NCBI GenBank assembly: GCA_945859605.1 | Contig: OX243827.1 | Coordinates: 9,744,713 to 9,808,712, forward strand | Origin: Lumbricus rubellus | Taxonomy: Eukaryota > Annelida > Clitellata > Crassiclitellata > Lumbricidae | Length of the DNA stretch: 64,000 bases | Direction of reading: 5' to 3' | In this document: piece by piece, positions 11,871 through 24,500 of the stretch | Layout of the letters: each line of letters begins with the position of its first letter | Position numbering within the stretch: position 1 is the stretch's first letter | Program-made: the position numbers and the translations under genes | Notes under the pieces: model-generated | The model's input: only the letters and a program-made list of their open reading frames with translations | Databases searched by the model: none | Told to the model about the DNA's origin: nothing

Positions 11871-14800
11871 GTATTTTTGTTTAAATGTTAGATGCACTTT
11901 TAGAAGATGTTGTTAACATTTTTAGAATTTAAACAAGACACGTCCGGTGCTCCTCGCTGTTTCACTGTCGGGCATCAAAGTCTGTTCACACACTGGAGAG
12001 GTAAATAAAACACGAGTTAAAATTCAAATTAAATCAACCTGTTCAACATTTTACAATGGCGTAGTCATGAAAATGGGTAACTGTGCGTAAACACACACAC
12101 ACATGCATGCACGCACACACACACACGTGTGCCATGGGGTGCGGTGGTGTAGTGGTGGCGTCGTTGCCTTGGATCCGGAAAGTTTTAGGTTCGAATCCAC
12201 CTCGCTGTGTAAGGACCTTGGGCAAGTCCTTCACTCACAATTGCTCAGCGCTTCGGCGTGAAACTCCGATGCAGTGTCCGCTCTGCATTCGGGAGCGCCT
12301 CTGAGTAGAGATAGCTTGAAGGGGCGCCATAACAAGTGCACATAAAAACAAACACACACTAAGAGGACTGGGAGATGGTTAAATGGTGAAACGCTTGCAT
12401 GAGGATCAGAGAGTGGCGAGGTCGATACTCACTAGCCCCATTAAAGGTTGACCCACCATTCATCTCACTAGGAAGGCACTGTAAAATGGGCAGTAGGACA
12501 GAGGGTCACCTTTTTTCAGGCTTCCACAAAATTAACTTGACTCATGTTTAACTTGTTTGTAGAAATTTGTTGCTGCTGTATAATTATATCGTTTAAACTT
12601 ATAATGTGTTCATGTGTTTTTGTACATTCGAATGAATGAACGAATGCTATTTCATGCGCATTTGATGCATATTCTGTGGAAAATTTCATTCTCTTTTTAA
12701 GTACTAAATACATATAAAGTTCTTTTTAATTGCTCTTTTCTTCTGTGTTAGCTATTATATCAAACATACACAAGTTTTTTTGTCTGTGTAATAGTGTGTT
12801 TGGCCAGTGGTTGATTTCACAAGGCTTAGTTCTAAGTAGAACAACAATTTTAAACTATCTTTCTACCATAGAGGATTTGAACTCCCACCTCTGGTTGACA
12901 GTCCTGCAAGCTAACCACTGGACTATCATCCATAGCCGGAAAGTGGTGTCTGTCCTAAAACAGTACAGTGGGTAATTGGGGAGGGGAAGGGTTGGCCACC
13001 CAGTAGCTTACATGGAATGTTGAGAACATAACACTTTGTACCGTGGACTGACTGTGTTTACTTATCTTCAGTGTACATAGCAGTGGCTCTTCTGTCTGGA
13101 TGTACGACAAAGGCGATGAAAGAGGCTGTGTGTATGTATGTATGTATGTGTGTGTATGTATGTATGTGTATATGTGTCTGTATTGTGGGTCTGTGTATAT
13201 GTGGGTGTGTTTATGTGTTTGTTTGTATGTGTGTCTGTATTGTGGGTCTGTGGGTGTGTGTGTGTGCGCGCGCGCGCGCACATGTGTGTGCTTGTGTATG
13301 TGTCTGTGTGTATGTGTATGATTGTGTGTATCTGTGTGTGTGTGTGTGTGTGCTTGCGTATGTGTCTGTGTGTATGTGTCTGTGTGTATGATTGTGTGTA
13401 TCTGTGTGTGTGCTTGCGTATGTGTCTGTGCGTATGTGTCTGTTTGAATGTGTATGATTGTGTGTATCTGTGTGTGTATGCTTGCGTATGTGTCTGTGTG
13501 TATATGTATGATTGTGTGTATCTGTGTGTGTATGCTTGTGTATGTGTCTGTGTGTATGTGTATGATTGTGTGTATCTGTGTTTATGTATCATTGTGTGTA
13601 TTTGTGTGTGTGTCTGTATGTATGTGTATGATTGTGTGTATCTGTGTGTATGTGTGTGTATGTGTGTGTGTGTATCTGTGTGTGTGTGTAGTTACAAGGG
13701 CCACTTGTGTCACTGCTCATCTGATAATCATCATCATCTGTGGTGTGCATCTGTTGCTGTTGTTGTTGTTATGGGACAGAGTATTCTAATGGCGCACGCA
13801 TTGAAGCGCATATCATATGCAACATGTCATCCGGAAGTCTGCCAGTTCTCCTTTCTCGCAAGAGAACCGAAAGCTGTAACGAACAATCAACACTGCCATG
13901 TCTTTCTCACCAAGTCCGCACAAGAGGTTCGCAACTCTACTTTCTCTATCCACTGTTTTTTTTTAATATAAACATTCAACATGCTTAGACTGGTCAAGCA
14001 ATCCAGTGTTTTTAGTAAGTATTGAAACATCCTTTTGATTTGTCACTCTTTTCTTTAATCACTGTATGCTGAAAATGATGGTAAAGCTTAGTTAAGGCCA
14101 ACACATATCCAAAAATACAATTGATTATTTGGTGTCCCTAGTTAACGTGAATTAGTTTGGCCATTTATTGCTTCATTTAAAAAAAAGAGAGTTGCAATGA
14201 TATGTAAACCTGAGTTGTTTAATTTGGTTACATAATGAACTATTTTTGATTGATTGATCGATCGATTGATCGATCGATTGATTGATCGATTGATTGATTG
14301 ATTGATGCTTCTGGTCAAGCTATCCAGTTTTAAGAGTTAGTATTCAAACATGCCTGTGGTCAAGCTATCCAGTTTGTGTAGCAAGTAGCCTATTCAAAAT
14401 TGCTTCTGGTCAAGTTATCCAACTTTTTAATGTAAACATGCAAACATGCTTATGATCAAACTATCCACTGTTTGGAAGTTATTCAAACATTCTTCTGGTA
14501 ATGTTTTTGGTAAGTGCTCAAACGCGCTTATGGTCAATCTATTTAGATTTGTTAGTAAGCATTAAAACATTGTTCTGGTCAGTTCTTTGGTTTACAATGT
14601 ACACAGTGGACGTTCAAAACAAGAGACTTAGAACAGAATGAGAGGCGATATGGATTAGACGTACATGTACCCCCAACAGCAAACATTCTGCTTTATGTCA
14701 GTCAGTCAGAGATTATTATAGAAAGTGGATGGGAAGCTTTTCATAGACGCAAAAAGCATTGGTATCGAGTTAGCTGCAGGATATAAGAGCTAAAAGCTGT

Positions 14801-15547
14801 CGGTAATAGATGGTGGGCTGTAGAACGAAAATAAGACTAGCTGCAATGCTGCTGGAAAACTGATAAAAGCATCAAAACAGACAGAAGTGTTGGTGATGTA
14901 AAGCAGTGGCCTTGCATTATTAACAGCTTGCTGGTATCTTGAAAGTGCTTTATGTAATGCTGTGAATGATTGAAGGAATGATTGATTGATCGATTGAAGG
15001 TTTGATTGAGTGAATGAGTGATTGAATGAATGATTGAATGAATGATTGATCGAATGAATCATTGAATGAATGATTGATCGAATGAATGATTGATTGAATG
15101 ATTGATGGATTGAATGGTTGAATGATTGAATGAGTGAATGAATGATTGAGTGATTGAATAAGTGAATGAATGATTGATTGAATGATTGATTTAATGATTG
15201 ATTGAATGAACAATTGATTGAATGAGTGAATGATTGACTGAATGATTGATTGATTGAATGAGTGAGTGATTGTTTGAATGAATGATTGATTGACTTGAAG
15301 ATGAACTTTGCCGTCAGACAGTAGCTTCATCTGCAAATTATACAACGTTGATGAATTAATTTTCAGCAGCGAATACAGATATGAGGTCGTTTGTTTCGTG
15401 TTTTAATTTTGCGAGACCAGAGAAAATATGAAGCAGTTTATCAGAGAATCTTTTTGTTACTTCTTGAGGCTGTCCAAATGATTCTTACAGTCATGTGTAT
15501 ATTACAGTTTGAGATCTAGTTTTAGTATTTTCATTATTATTATTTCA

Positions 15548-15594
<47 letters not shown>

Positions 15595-18500
15595 TTTACC
15601 CAAAGTATCTCAGATCCCTCGAGATTTCAAAAAATTATCCGGAGACTTTAAAAAAATTGTATTCTGGAACGGCTGTTATTATTATTATTTTTTTTTGCCC
15701 CGAGGTATTTAGGATCCATCAGGGACTTTATCACTTAGCTACTTGTTTAAAAACCAGTCCAGAATGGCCCTAATTGTTGATTTCTTGGCTGGCGAAAGTG
15801 CCCCTAAACGCTACTGCGTTAAACCGTTGTCAAAGATATTAGAGTCGTAGACTAAGATGTGACACCTCCTATCTCCGCTGTATATTTGGTCTGGGTGGTG
15901 GTCAAAGCACACAAACCGTGGCGCCACGTTGTGACGAGGTTGATGGCTCCTAGCAACCGACCTAGTAACCATAGACGCCATGGGCAAAATGGATAAATAT
16001 ATACGACAACGATTGGACAATTGCAGCCTCCGTAAACTAACATAACTATTTAAACTGCACATTAAATATGATGAATAATAATAACTATTATATACTAATG
16101 TATTTTATTAGAAGGTTTATGTTTAAAANNNNNNNNNNNNNNNNNNNNNNNNNNNNNNNNNNNNNNNNNNNNNNNNNNNNNNNNNNNNNNNNNNNNNNNN
16201 NNNNNNNNNNNNNNNNNNNNNNNNNNNNNNNNNNNNNNNNNNNNNNNNNNNNNNNNNNNNNNNNNNNNNNNNNNNNNNNNNNNNNNNNNNNNNNNNNNNN
16301 NNNNNNNNNNNNNNNNNNNNNNNNNNNNGGGGAGTTGGAGGGGAGAAAATTTTTACACAAATTTCTGCCCTAGCGATGATTTGAATCCTGACCTTTCGAT
16401 CGACTGTCCACTGTGTCCAGTATACAAAGAGTCCACTGACCAGTGGTCAACAAGACATACCAGTGGTCAACAACTATCGCTTGTCAGTTATGAGAAAATA
16501 AAGTCGATGACAGTGTGTGATGCGCGGCTGCCTACTGTGCTTCTCTCAAGGGACCAGTCTTCTCATCGTCCCCCAAATTTGTTTTAGTAGCGCGGTCCAC
16601 GGTCGTCTGCTCTTTTGCTCTTTGGCGGCAGAGTCTTTCGGGAGAAGTGGAATGATTTCGGAATTCATCGTCGCATGATGTGGTTGATGATGGATGACAG
16701 AGGAATGCACATGACAGCTCAATTTCGTGACCTCTGTATTACATGTACATGTATATAAATGTAGATTATATAATATATATAAAGACTATATGCATATAAT
16801 ATAATATATCGAATTTGGTAAATATATGTATGCATAAATAAAATTATGTTTATTATATTTATAATTTATGTGTATATGTATATTTGACAAATCTGATATA
16901 TTATATTATATGTATATATTATATAATTATTTTATATATATATATATATGATATTGTATATCTATATAAATAAAAATGAAACTTTCCAATAGTTCAGGAC
17001 GCAATCACGCCGAAACTTACGCACTGATTGTTGTGAAAATTTACCAAAACCTTCCATTCCAATAGCACCCCGTGTCTTAAGATTTCTTTTCCCCGAAAAA
17101 ACGCTATATTTTCCACAAAAAGTGAACTTTGCAATACGTTCGACCACCATTGCAAATTCAACCAAACCTCACGCTTGCAAAATTTCAGAATCGTCTTGAC
17201 CCGAAACACAGTGACGAAACATGAATGAGGTCGCGTGCCGTGACGTCATAAGCGAGTCGATTAATAATTTCATTACGAAAAAGACCTTAACGCTGTCAGT
17301 TAGGGACGGTGTGAGGGAGGAAAGGAGCGGAGGGAGAGGGAGGGGAGGGGGAGGGGGAGGGGAGGTCTTTTTTGCCACAGCAACGCGTGGCTGGGTACAG
17401 CTAGTGATATATATATTATTTGACAAAGCATTGGCTGTGTGGTGGTTTTCCTAATTGCTCTTTCTGGATGGTTGATTGATTTGATTCGTATTCAACTGGT
17501 TTCGTTTCATTCAGTTTGTTCCGTTTTGCTAATATTATGTAGCTTACTTCATGACATTGAGGTGATGGTGATGGTGATGATGATGATGATGATTGTGGTG
17601 GTGAATTGTTATTATGATTGTTATTGTTACTATTATTACTGATTAAATTTGTTATGCATTCAGAGGTTGTACATGGTTACACCAAGTGTGAATCCGAGGT
17701 GTGGGTAAAGTCGTGGTGGACCTGGTGGTGATAGTGGTGGTCATTTTGTAAAGCTCTTTTCACAGCAGAGCTACTCAGAAGCGCTCTCAGCCTGAGACAG
17801 GCCCATGAAAAGCGAACGGTCTTCAAGTAACGAAAAGAATCCTGCTAGGAATTCGAGAGGAAGGTCATTCCATGTTGAGAGGTCCACAATGATGTCGGAT
17901 AGAGGAATAAATGAACTTTCTCTTCAGCTTTATATAGACATTTGTTGATATAGCTCCAGATATTATTAATTTCTGTTTGCTTTGAGTCTACATGTACAGA
18001 ACACCTTGAAAATATTAATCAACAGAGGGTGGACATCACCAACTGTGTAACAGAGAAACTACTGAAGGACGATGTGGGATGCAAGCAGACATTTAGTGAT
18101 ATGCAGCTGGCTGTACAAGTGGCAGCTGGGCACATATAGCCACATGTTGGCTTTGTCTACCATGTAGCACGATTTATTTATGACAAGATTTATGTTGCAA
18201 GTCATCTGTGCAGTTAATTGACCTAAAATTATGTCTGATAGAATTATGTCTGATAGAATTATGTCTGATAGGTGGCTGTGAACATGAAATGTGAATGCAT
18301 ATGAACTAAGCTGTCAACTATTTTTAGGTGTCACATAAAAAAATTATGGCCTGGTGGGTGGTTAAACTTTTTGGTGCTATGCGGAATGTGAACCAGTGGC
18401 TTTGGCTTCGTATATTTAGGTGCACATATTTTTAGTCTGACGGGTGGTTTTTAAAAAGTATGAGCTATGCATGCGAACTCATGGGCTTGGTGTTTTTAGG

Positions 18501-21500
18501 TGCCATATAATATAGTCTTTATGTGTTTAGTGCCTATGTTAAGAAACACTGTGGAAGATCTATGATGGAGGGTTGGGTGCAGAGAGATGTTTAAAGAAGA
18601 GGTTGGAGAAGCAAGCAGAAGAATATGGGTGGGTGGGGGGTGGGGAAAGAGGGAGACAGATCATAGACACTGAATTTTGTGAAGAGTTGCTGTTTTCACT
18701 GGCAGAGTAACCGAAGTGGTGACTGCATGGCTAGCTAGGTTGGTGACTGACTGACTAACTGTCTGACTGACTGACTGATTGACTGACTGACTGTCTGACT
18801 GACTGACTGTCTGACTGTCTGACTGACTGACTGACTGACTGACTGACTGACTGACTGACTGACTGACTGACTGACTGACTGACTGACTGACTGACTGACT
18901 GACTGACTGGTGCTTCTTGGCTAAGAGTGACTGAATGGTTGGTTGTCTGATTGACTGAATGTTCTATTACTGGGTCAGTTAGTTGGATGTTGACTGGCTG
19001 ACTGCCTATTTGATTGCAGGTTGTTTGACTGCCTGGTTGGTTGTTTGGTTGACTGACCGTTTGGATAACTGACTGACTGACTGACTGACTGACTGACTGA
19101 CTGACTGACTGACTGACTGACTGACTGACTGACTGACTGACTGACTTTGATTGGTTGGCAGACGGATTCTTCCTTAATCAATCTGGTCGACGTATACCCA
19201 CCGAGAATGAAGGCAGCTTCAGATTGTTTATTCCTACCTGTATAATTATAGAGAGCAGAATGTGTTGTGTTGGCTGTAGACGTGATCTAATAATAACCCC
19301 GGCGGCAATTGTGGTGTGTGTGCGTGCGTGCGTGTGTGTGGTTGGACGGTGGGTGGGTGGGTGGGGGGTTCTAAAGGACAAGACGGCGACGATGACGTTG
19401 TATGGCTTTTCGTTGAATTTCCCAGAGACAAAGTATCAGCTTTGCTCTTAATCGTTCACACGTTTACAGCAGGACCAGCAGCTGAAACCAAGGCAAGAGA
19501 AATGATGGAAGCACAGTCTGAAATAAATATATTATACGTTGTGAAATATAGTTGCTATATAGTAGACTCCTGCTTGTTTGTGATGTCGTCACTCCAATTT
19601 GTTTCTTTAAATGTGCTTCTCATTAAGCATAGTTTAAGGGCCCTTGACTGCTCTGCCTAGGGGCCAGGAATTTCTTTTGTCAGCCATGTCCATGATTCAG
19701 TAAGCTACAAAGCAGTCAAGTCCACAGCAAGGCCTGCGTAGGCCGTCCTGAGCCTGCTATGAAAGCTCACAACGCTTCAGCCAGGTTTTTTGGGGGTGTT
19801 TGAACAACCCCCGAAATGAAATAGTGTAAAAATTAAATATAATGCATTTACTAGCGCATGATGTAATTGTAATACATTGTTGTATGTAATGTATTAGCCG
19901 TCCTGAGCCTACTATGAAAGCTCACAACGCTTCTCCAAACCCATTAGTCAGTTGAGTGTCACGACATAAATACTATTACCACAGTTACTTGTGGGTTTGT
20001 TCACGGTCGAGAAAACACGTCCCGAAATAAAATCCTGGCTACGGCCTTTGACCACAGTATTGTCTGGCTGCAGGTCTCTGTGGTTATTGCATTTCCGGAC
20101 AACTTACATCACCAGAATAATTCCTTCCACGATAGTCTCTGCAGTCTGCAGACATGTTTCAGTAATACAGCATTGCCAGCCAAGTGTCATGGCCTTGCCA
20201 GAGGAATGAAGCGTCTACTATCTGATCACATTTGCCAACAGAATGAGAAATGTCTGCCACATCATTCCCCCACCAATGACCAGCCCCACCAATGACCAAA
20301 CTCCCCACCAATGCCCACCCCCCCCCCCAATGATCAAAACCCACTGTGCATGAAGCAGGAAATCGACTTTGGCAATTGAGAGGAAGTCACCAAAACACGA
20401 TGACAAATATCGATAAGAGACCACGGTGGCCTTATTGCTGATCTTATCGACTGCTGTGAATTTGCGCTAAATTTGCCTCCGATCTTCGAATAAATTGTCA
20501 GCGCCTTTGAGGATGAAAGCGCGAAGTCAAAGCGCCTTTCGCATCGACTTATCGGACCTAATGCACTTGTAATGCACTTGCTGGTCAAGCCGTGCAAAAT
20601 ATTAATCGCACTGGGTAGAACGTCTTTAACTCTTTAGTGACGGGCATGTGCTGAAAGCAGTGCAGACCCAAATGGAGCTTGTTGTTGAAGCGTTTGATGT
20701 TTGTAAGCATGAATTTTTATGTGTACACTGCTGGGTTGTGTTATTGTTGTGAGGCGCGGTGGTGTAGTGGGTGTGTTCGTTGGCTTGCGGCCAGAGGGTT
20801 GCAGGTTCGAATTAACCTCAAGCCGCCTCTTAGAAACCTTGGGCAAGTCCTTCACTCGCAGAATTTTTGCTCATGCGCTTTGGTGTGGAACTCCGATGCT
20901 GTGTCCACGCTGTAGTCGGGAGCGCTTCTGAGTAAAAATCTTGAAGGGGCGCATACAAATACTGACTGTGAGACAATGAGAGGATGTATTGTATTGTATT
21001 GTATTGTATTGTTCAGCATTCTTTCCTCTTGCACCAGCAACTGTTGTAGCGCCTCCTCATTGGTTTTGCAGTTCATCCAGCCATTATTCTCCATAACCAC
21101 ATTTCAAATGTTTGTATGTGCATTGTGCATATGTTATAGCGCCCATTCAAGCTCTCTCTCTCTACTCAGAGGCGCTCCCGAATGCAGAGCGGACACTGCA
21201 TCAGAGTTTCACGCCGAAGCGCTGAGCAATTGTGAGTGAAGGACTTGCCCAAGGTCCTTACGCAGCGAGGTGGATTCGAACCTCAAACCTTCCGGCTCCA
21301 AGGCAACGACACCACCACTATACCACCGCACCCCACAAATGCCTCAAGTCTTTCCACTTGGCATTGTACAGCTCTGTAAAAATGTTGGTTCTGTTTCGGA
21401 GATATTCTGCGATGCTGTTTGCTTGAAGGATCTGTCAGGAAGCCAATGCCTTTGGCTTAGCGACCGATCTAATCCTCTTTGTTGTTGATGATTGATAGAG

Positions 21501-24500
21501 AGGGATGCAGTATCGTACAGAATGCAATGTCAGATCTTTCACTTGTGTCTGCTTGTAGCAGATTAAGTTTCGTGCGATATGGTGATGTAGTTTTGACGCT
21601 GTGTGTGTGTGTGTGTTTATTAAGATTCCTACAATGTCATGAAGTATATATATAATTAATTTTATGAAGTTCTGGCAAAAACAATTTTGCACAGTTTTTT
21701 TGACATGGTGTATACACTTTTGAAAATTATGCATACCATACAAACATACATGATTGCATACAGTCTCGTGCATACATGCATAATTGCACATATGCACACA
21801 TGCATAGGTGCATTTAGTCATATTACCTACATTTGTGGGGCGCGGTGGTGTAGTGGTGGCGTCGTTGCCCTGGAGCCGGAAGGTTCGACGTTCGAATCCA
21901 CCTCGCCGCGTAAGGACCTTGGGCAAGTTCTTCACTCACAATTGCTCAGCGCTTCGGTGTGAAACTCCGATGCAGTGTCCGCTTTGCATTCGGGAGCGCC
22001 TCTGAGTAGCGAGAGAGCTTGAAGGGGCGCTATAACAAGTGCACATACAAACAAAACAAACATGCATACATGCATTTAATCATATATTACCTGACAATTC
22101 ATACATTTCTATTATTGACGAGTCTAACTGTTTCTCAAATACAGTTGGAGTTTCCGATCTGTCATCACATGATGGCGTCCAGCCGAGAGGACCTCGCTGC
22201 TTCCGCTGCTGCCTCAGCGAGACTTGCCTCGTCGGGCAATCTGCCGAGCCGGGTGAGCAGCGGCAGCATCGACGTGGGAGCCAGGGCATCGCCGGTCAGC
22301 ACAACGACAGGCCCAGACGGAGGACTGGCACGGGGGTCGCGGCCTCTGTCTGGGAAGTACCAGAACGACGAGGGCGTGACGAGGTCGTCGAGAGAGGGCA
22401 GCAGAGACTCAGAGGGCAGAGACATCTATCAGGGACCACCAACGCCCATCAGGTAAGGCAGGGTCAAGAGGGCGTCTTTAATGCTTCACTGGTCATGAAT
22501 TTTATTGGTTTAATGCAAGACTGGCTGGTCCGAGAGATGGTTGATTGTGTAACATGCTGGTATACATGCAGTTTGTGGGTCGTAGTGGGTATGTTCGTTG
22601 CTTTGCAGCCAGAGGGTTGCAGGTTTGAATCCACCTAAAGTCACCGCATAGGACCTTGGAAAAGTCCTTCACTCGCAGTTGCTCAGTGCTTCGGTGTGAA
22701 ATTCTGATGCAGTGTCCACGCTGTGGTCGGGAGCGCTTCTGAGTATAGAGCATGAGTGGGCGCTTTAACAAGTGCACATACAAACAATGATCAGAAGGAT
22801 GTAGGTTCGATATCCGCTTGCCCATGCACCTATCGGCATAGTTCGATGCGTACGCGTACCTTATATAAGGTACGCGTATAATACGTGCGTACCTTTCAAA
22901 GAATAAATTACGCGTACCATACGCGTATTTTATTTCTGAGTATTATTATATGTCAGTGTTTTGACGCTTCACCGATATTAAATTACTCACTTATTGGCAC
23001 ATGCAAAGAAAGTGACGTCACCAGCGTATTTACGTTATCATGAACGGCCTGAGGTGATTTTTGTGATTATATAACATTTTAAGGCTTTAATACTTGTAAA
23101 TTAGTATGTTACACCATGACATGGCATGAATAATCAATAATCCATGACTTATAGCATGTGCCACGGTTAAGTGTTGTACCGTACCTTTTACGTACCCTTC
23201 AATAAGGTACGTTAAAATACGTAAGTACCTTTCAAAGAATATAATACGTACCATACGTACCCTCAAACTATGCCTATCGGGTTAGCTCAGCCTTCCATTC
23301 GCTAGGTGGTATTAGAAAGTGAGATGTAGGAAAGAGACGCCTTGCATACATTATCTTATTTACCAAGATCTGGTTTGAGCTACCGCCACTTGGTGTAGTC
23401 GTACTCCTTTGTTGACCGCGATATTCATGTTTGTATGTGCACTTTTTATAGCGCTCCTTCAAGCTCTCTCTACTTAGAGGCGCTCCCGAATGCAGAGCAG
23501 ACACTGCATCGGAGTTTCACGCCGAAGCGCTGAGCAGTTGTGAGTGAAGGACTTGCCCAAGGTCCCAACGACGCCACCACTAATTCATGTCACTGATTAG
23601 ATTCTGCGGTGCTCCGCCTTTTGTACGCGGAACACGTCGCCAGTAAATTGTTTTAGTCGCGACGTTCAGTTGACGTGTTCGTAACGGTCCATTCCGCTCA
23701 TATTTCAGATTTTTCGTTATGTCGTTGGCTTTTTCCTGCAATTTTGGTTTGTGTTTCGTGTGTTTGTGATCGCGTATCTGTCAATAAACAGAGACTGAGT
23801 CTCGTATATACAACGTTTATACGTGCTTTTGGAGGTCTGCGTTTATCTCGAGAATTTGCCAGATTTTGATGGATTGATGGTGAAAATGGATGGGTTGATG
23901 GAGTATTGGGGTGTGGTGGTGTAGTGGGTGTGTTTGGTGAATTGAAGTGGGATGGTTGCGGGTTTGAATCCACCTCAAGTTACCGTGTAGGGACCCTGAG
24001 CAAGTTCTTCACTTGCAATTGCAGGTGTGTGCTTCGGCGAGAAACTCCGATTCAGTGTCCGTGCTGTAGTTGGGAGCGCCTCTGAGTAGATTATTATATA
24101 ATTAATTATTTTCTCTGATCAATTCGGCATGCACGCATTGATTTTTTAAATGACCCGGCAAACTGCGAATATCGTGGGATAGGGATATCAGCTTTTGAAA
24201 GTGTGTGTGGTTGCAAGTTTATTGTCAAGCGTTGTTTTGTTGACAGAAATGATTCATTGCGGAAGATGACGACTTCACAAGGCAGTCTCTGTGATGAACT
24301 GCAGGAGGTGTCCTGGTACCAGCCGGGTGTTCCAAGGTTAGCACTCTGTGTTTTATCTTCTTTACATTTACGACTAGTGTTGCACTGATTGGCTGGGCGC
24401 TCAGTGTTCACCTTGTAGGAGGAGGGCTTTCAGGTTCATGCCATGAAAAATATGGACACAAATACTAATAAAATAATAATAATAATTTATTGTGGATGGA

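Noticed and set aside
12858..12938. Functional tRNA gene
   Set aside because: Only A- and B-box-like segments are present; I could not form acceptor and anticodon stems.
13138..13971. 277-codon open frame, cysteine/valine-rich
   Set aside because: Most of it is translated GTGTAT microsatellite. Only 13780-13926 is real coding sequence, and it is annotated as an exon.
18010..18130. Possible exon VDITNCVTEKLLKDDVG
   Set aside because: Weak acceptor context, no match to the expected PTB helix, and no clear donor before the stop.
19470..19500. Possible exon after TTTACAG (QDQQLKP)
   Set aside because: No donor GT at a suitable place and no PTB similarity.
22039..22638. 199-codon frame overlapping the linker exon
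   Set aside because: It is the wrong frame: splice phases and the downstream SH2 exons fix the frame used in the annotation.
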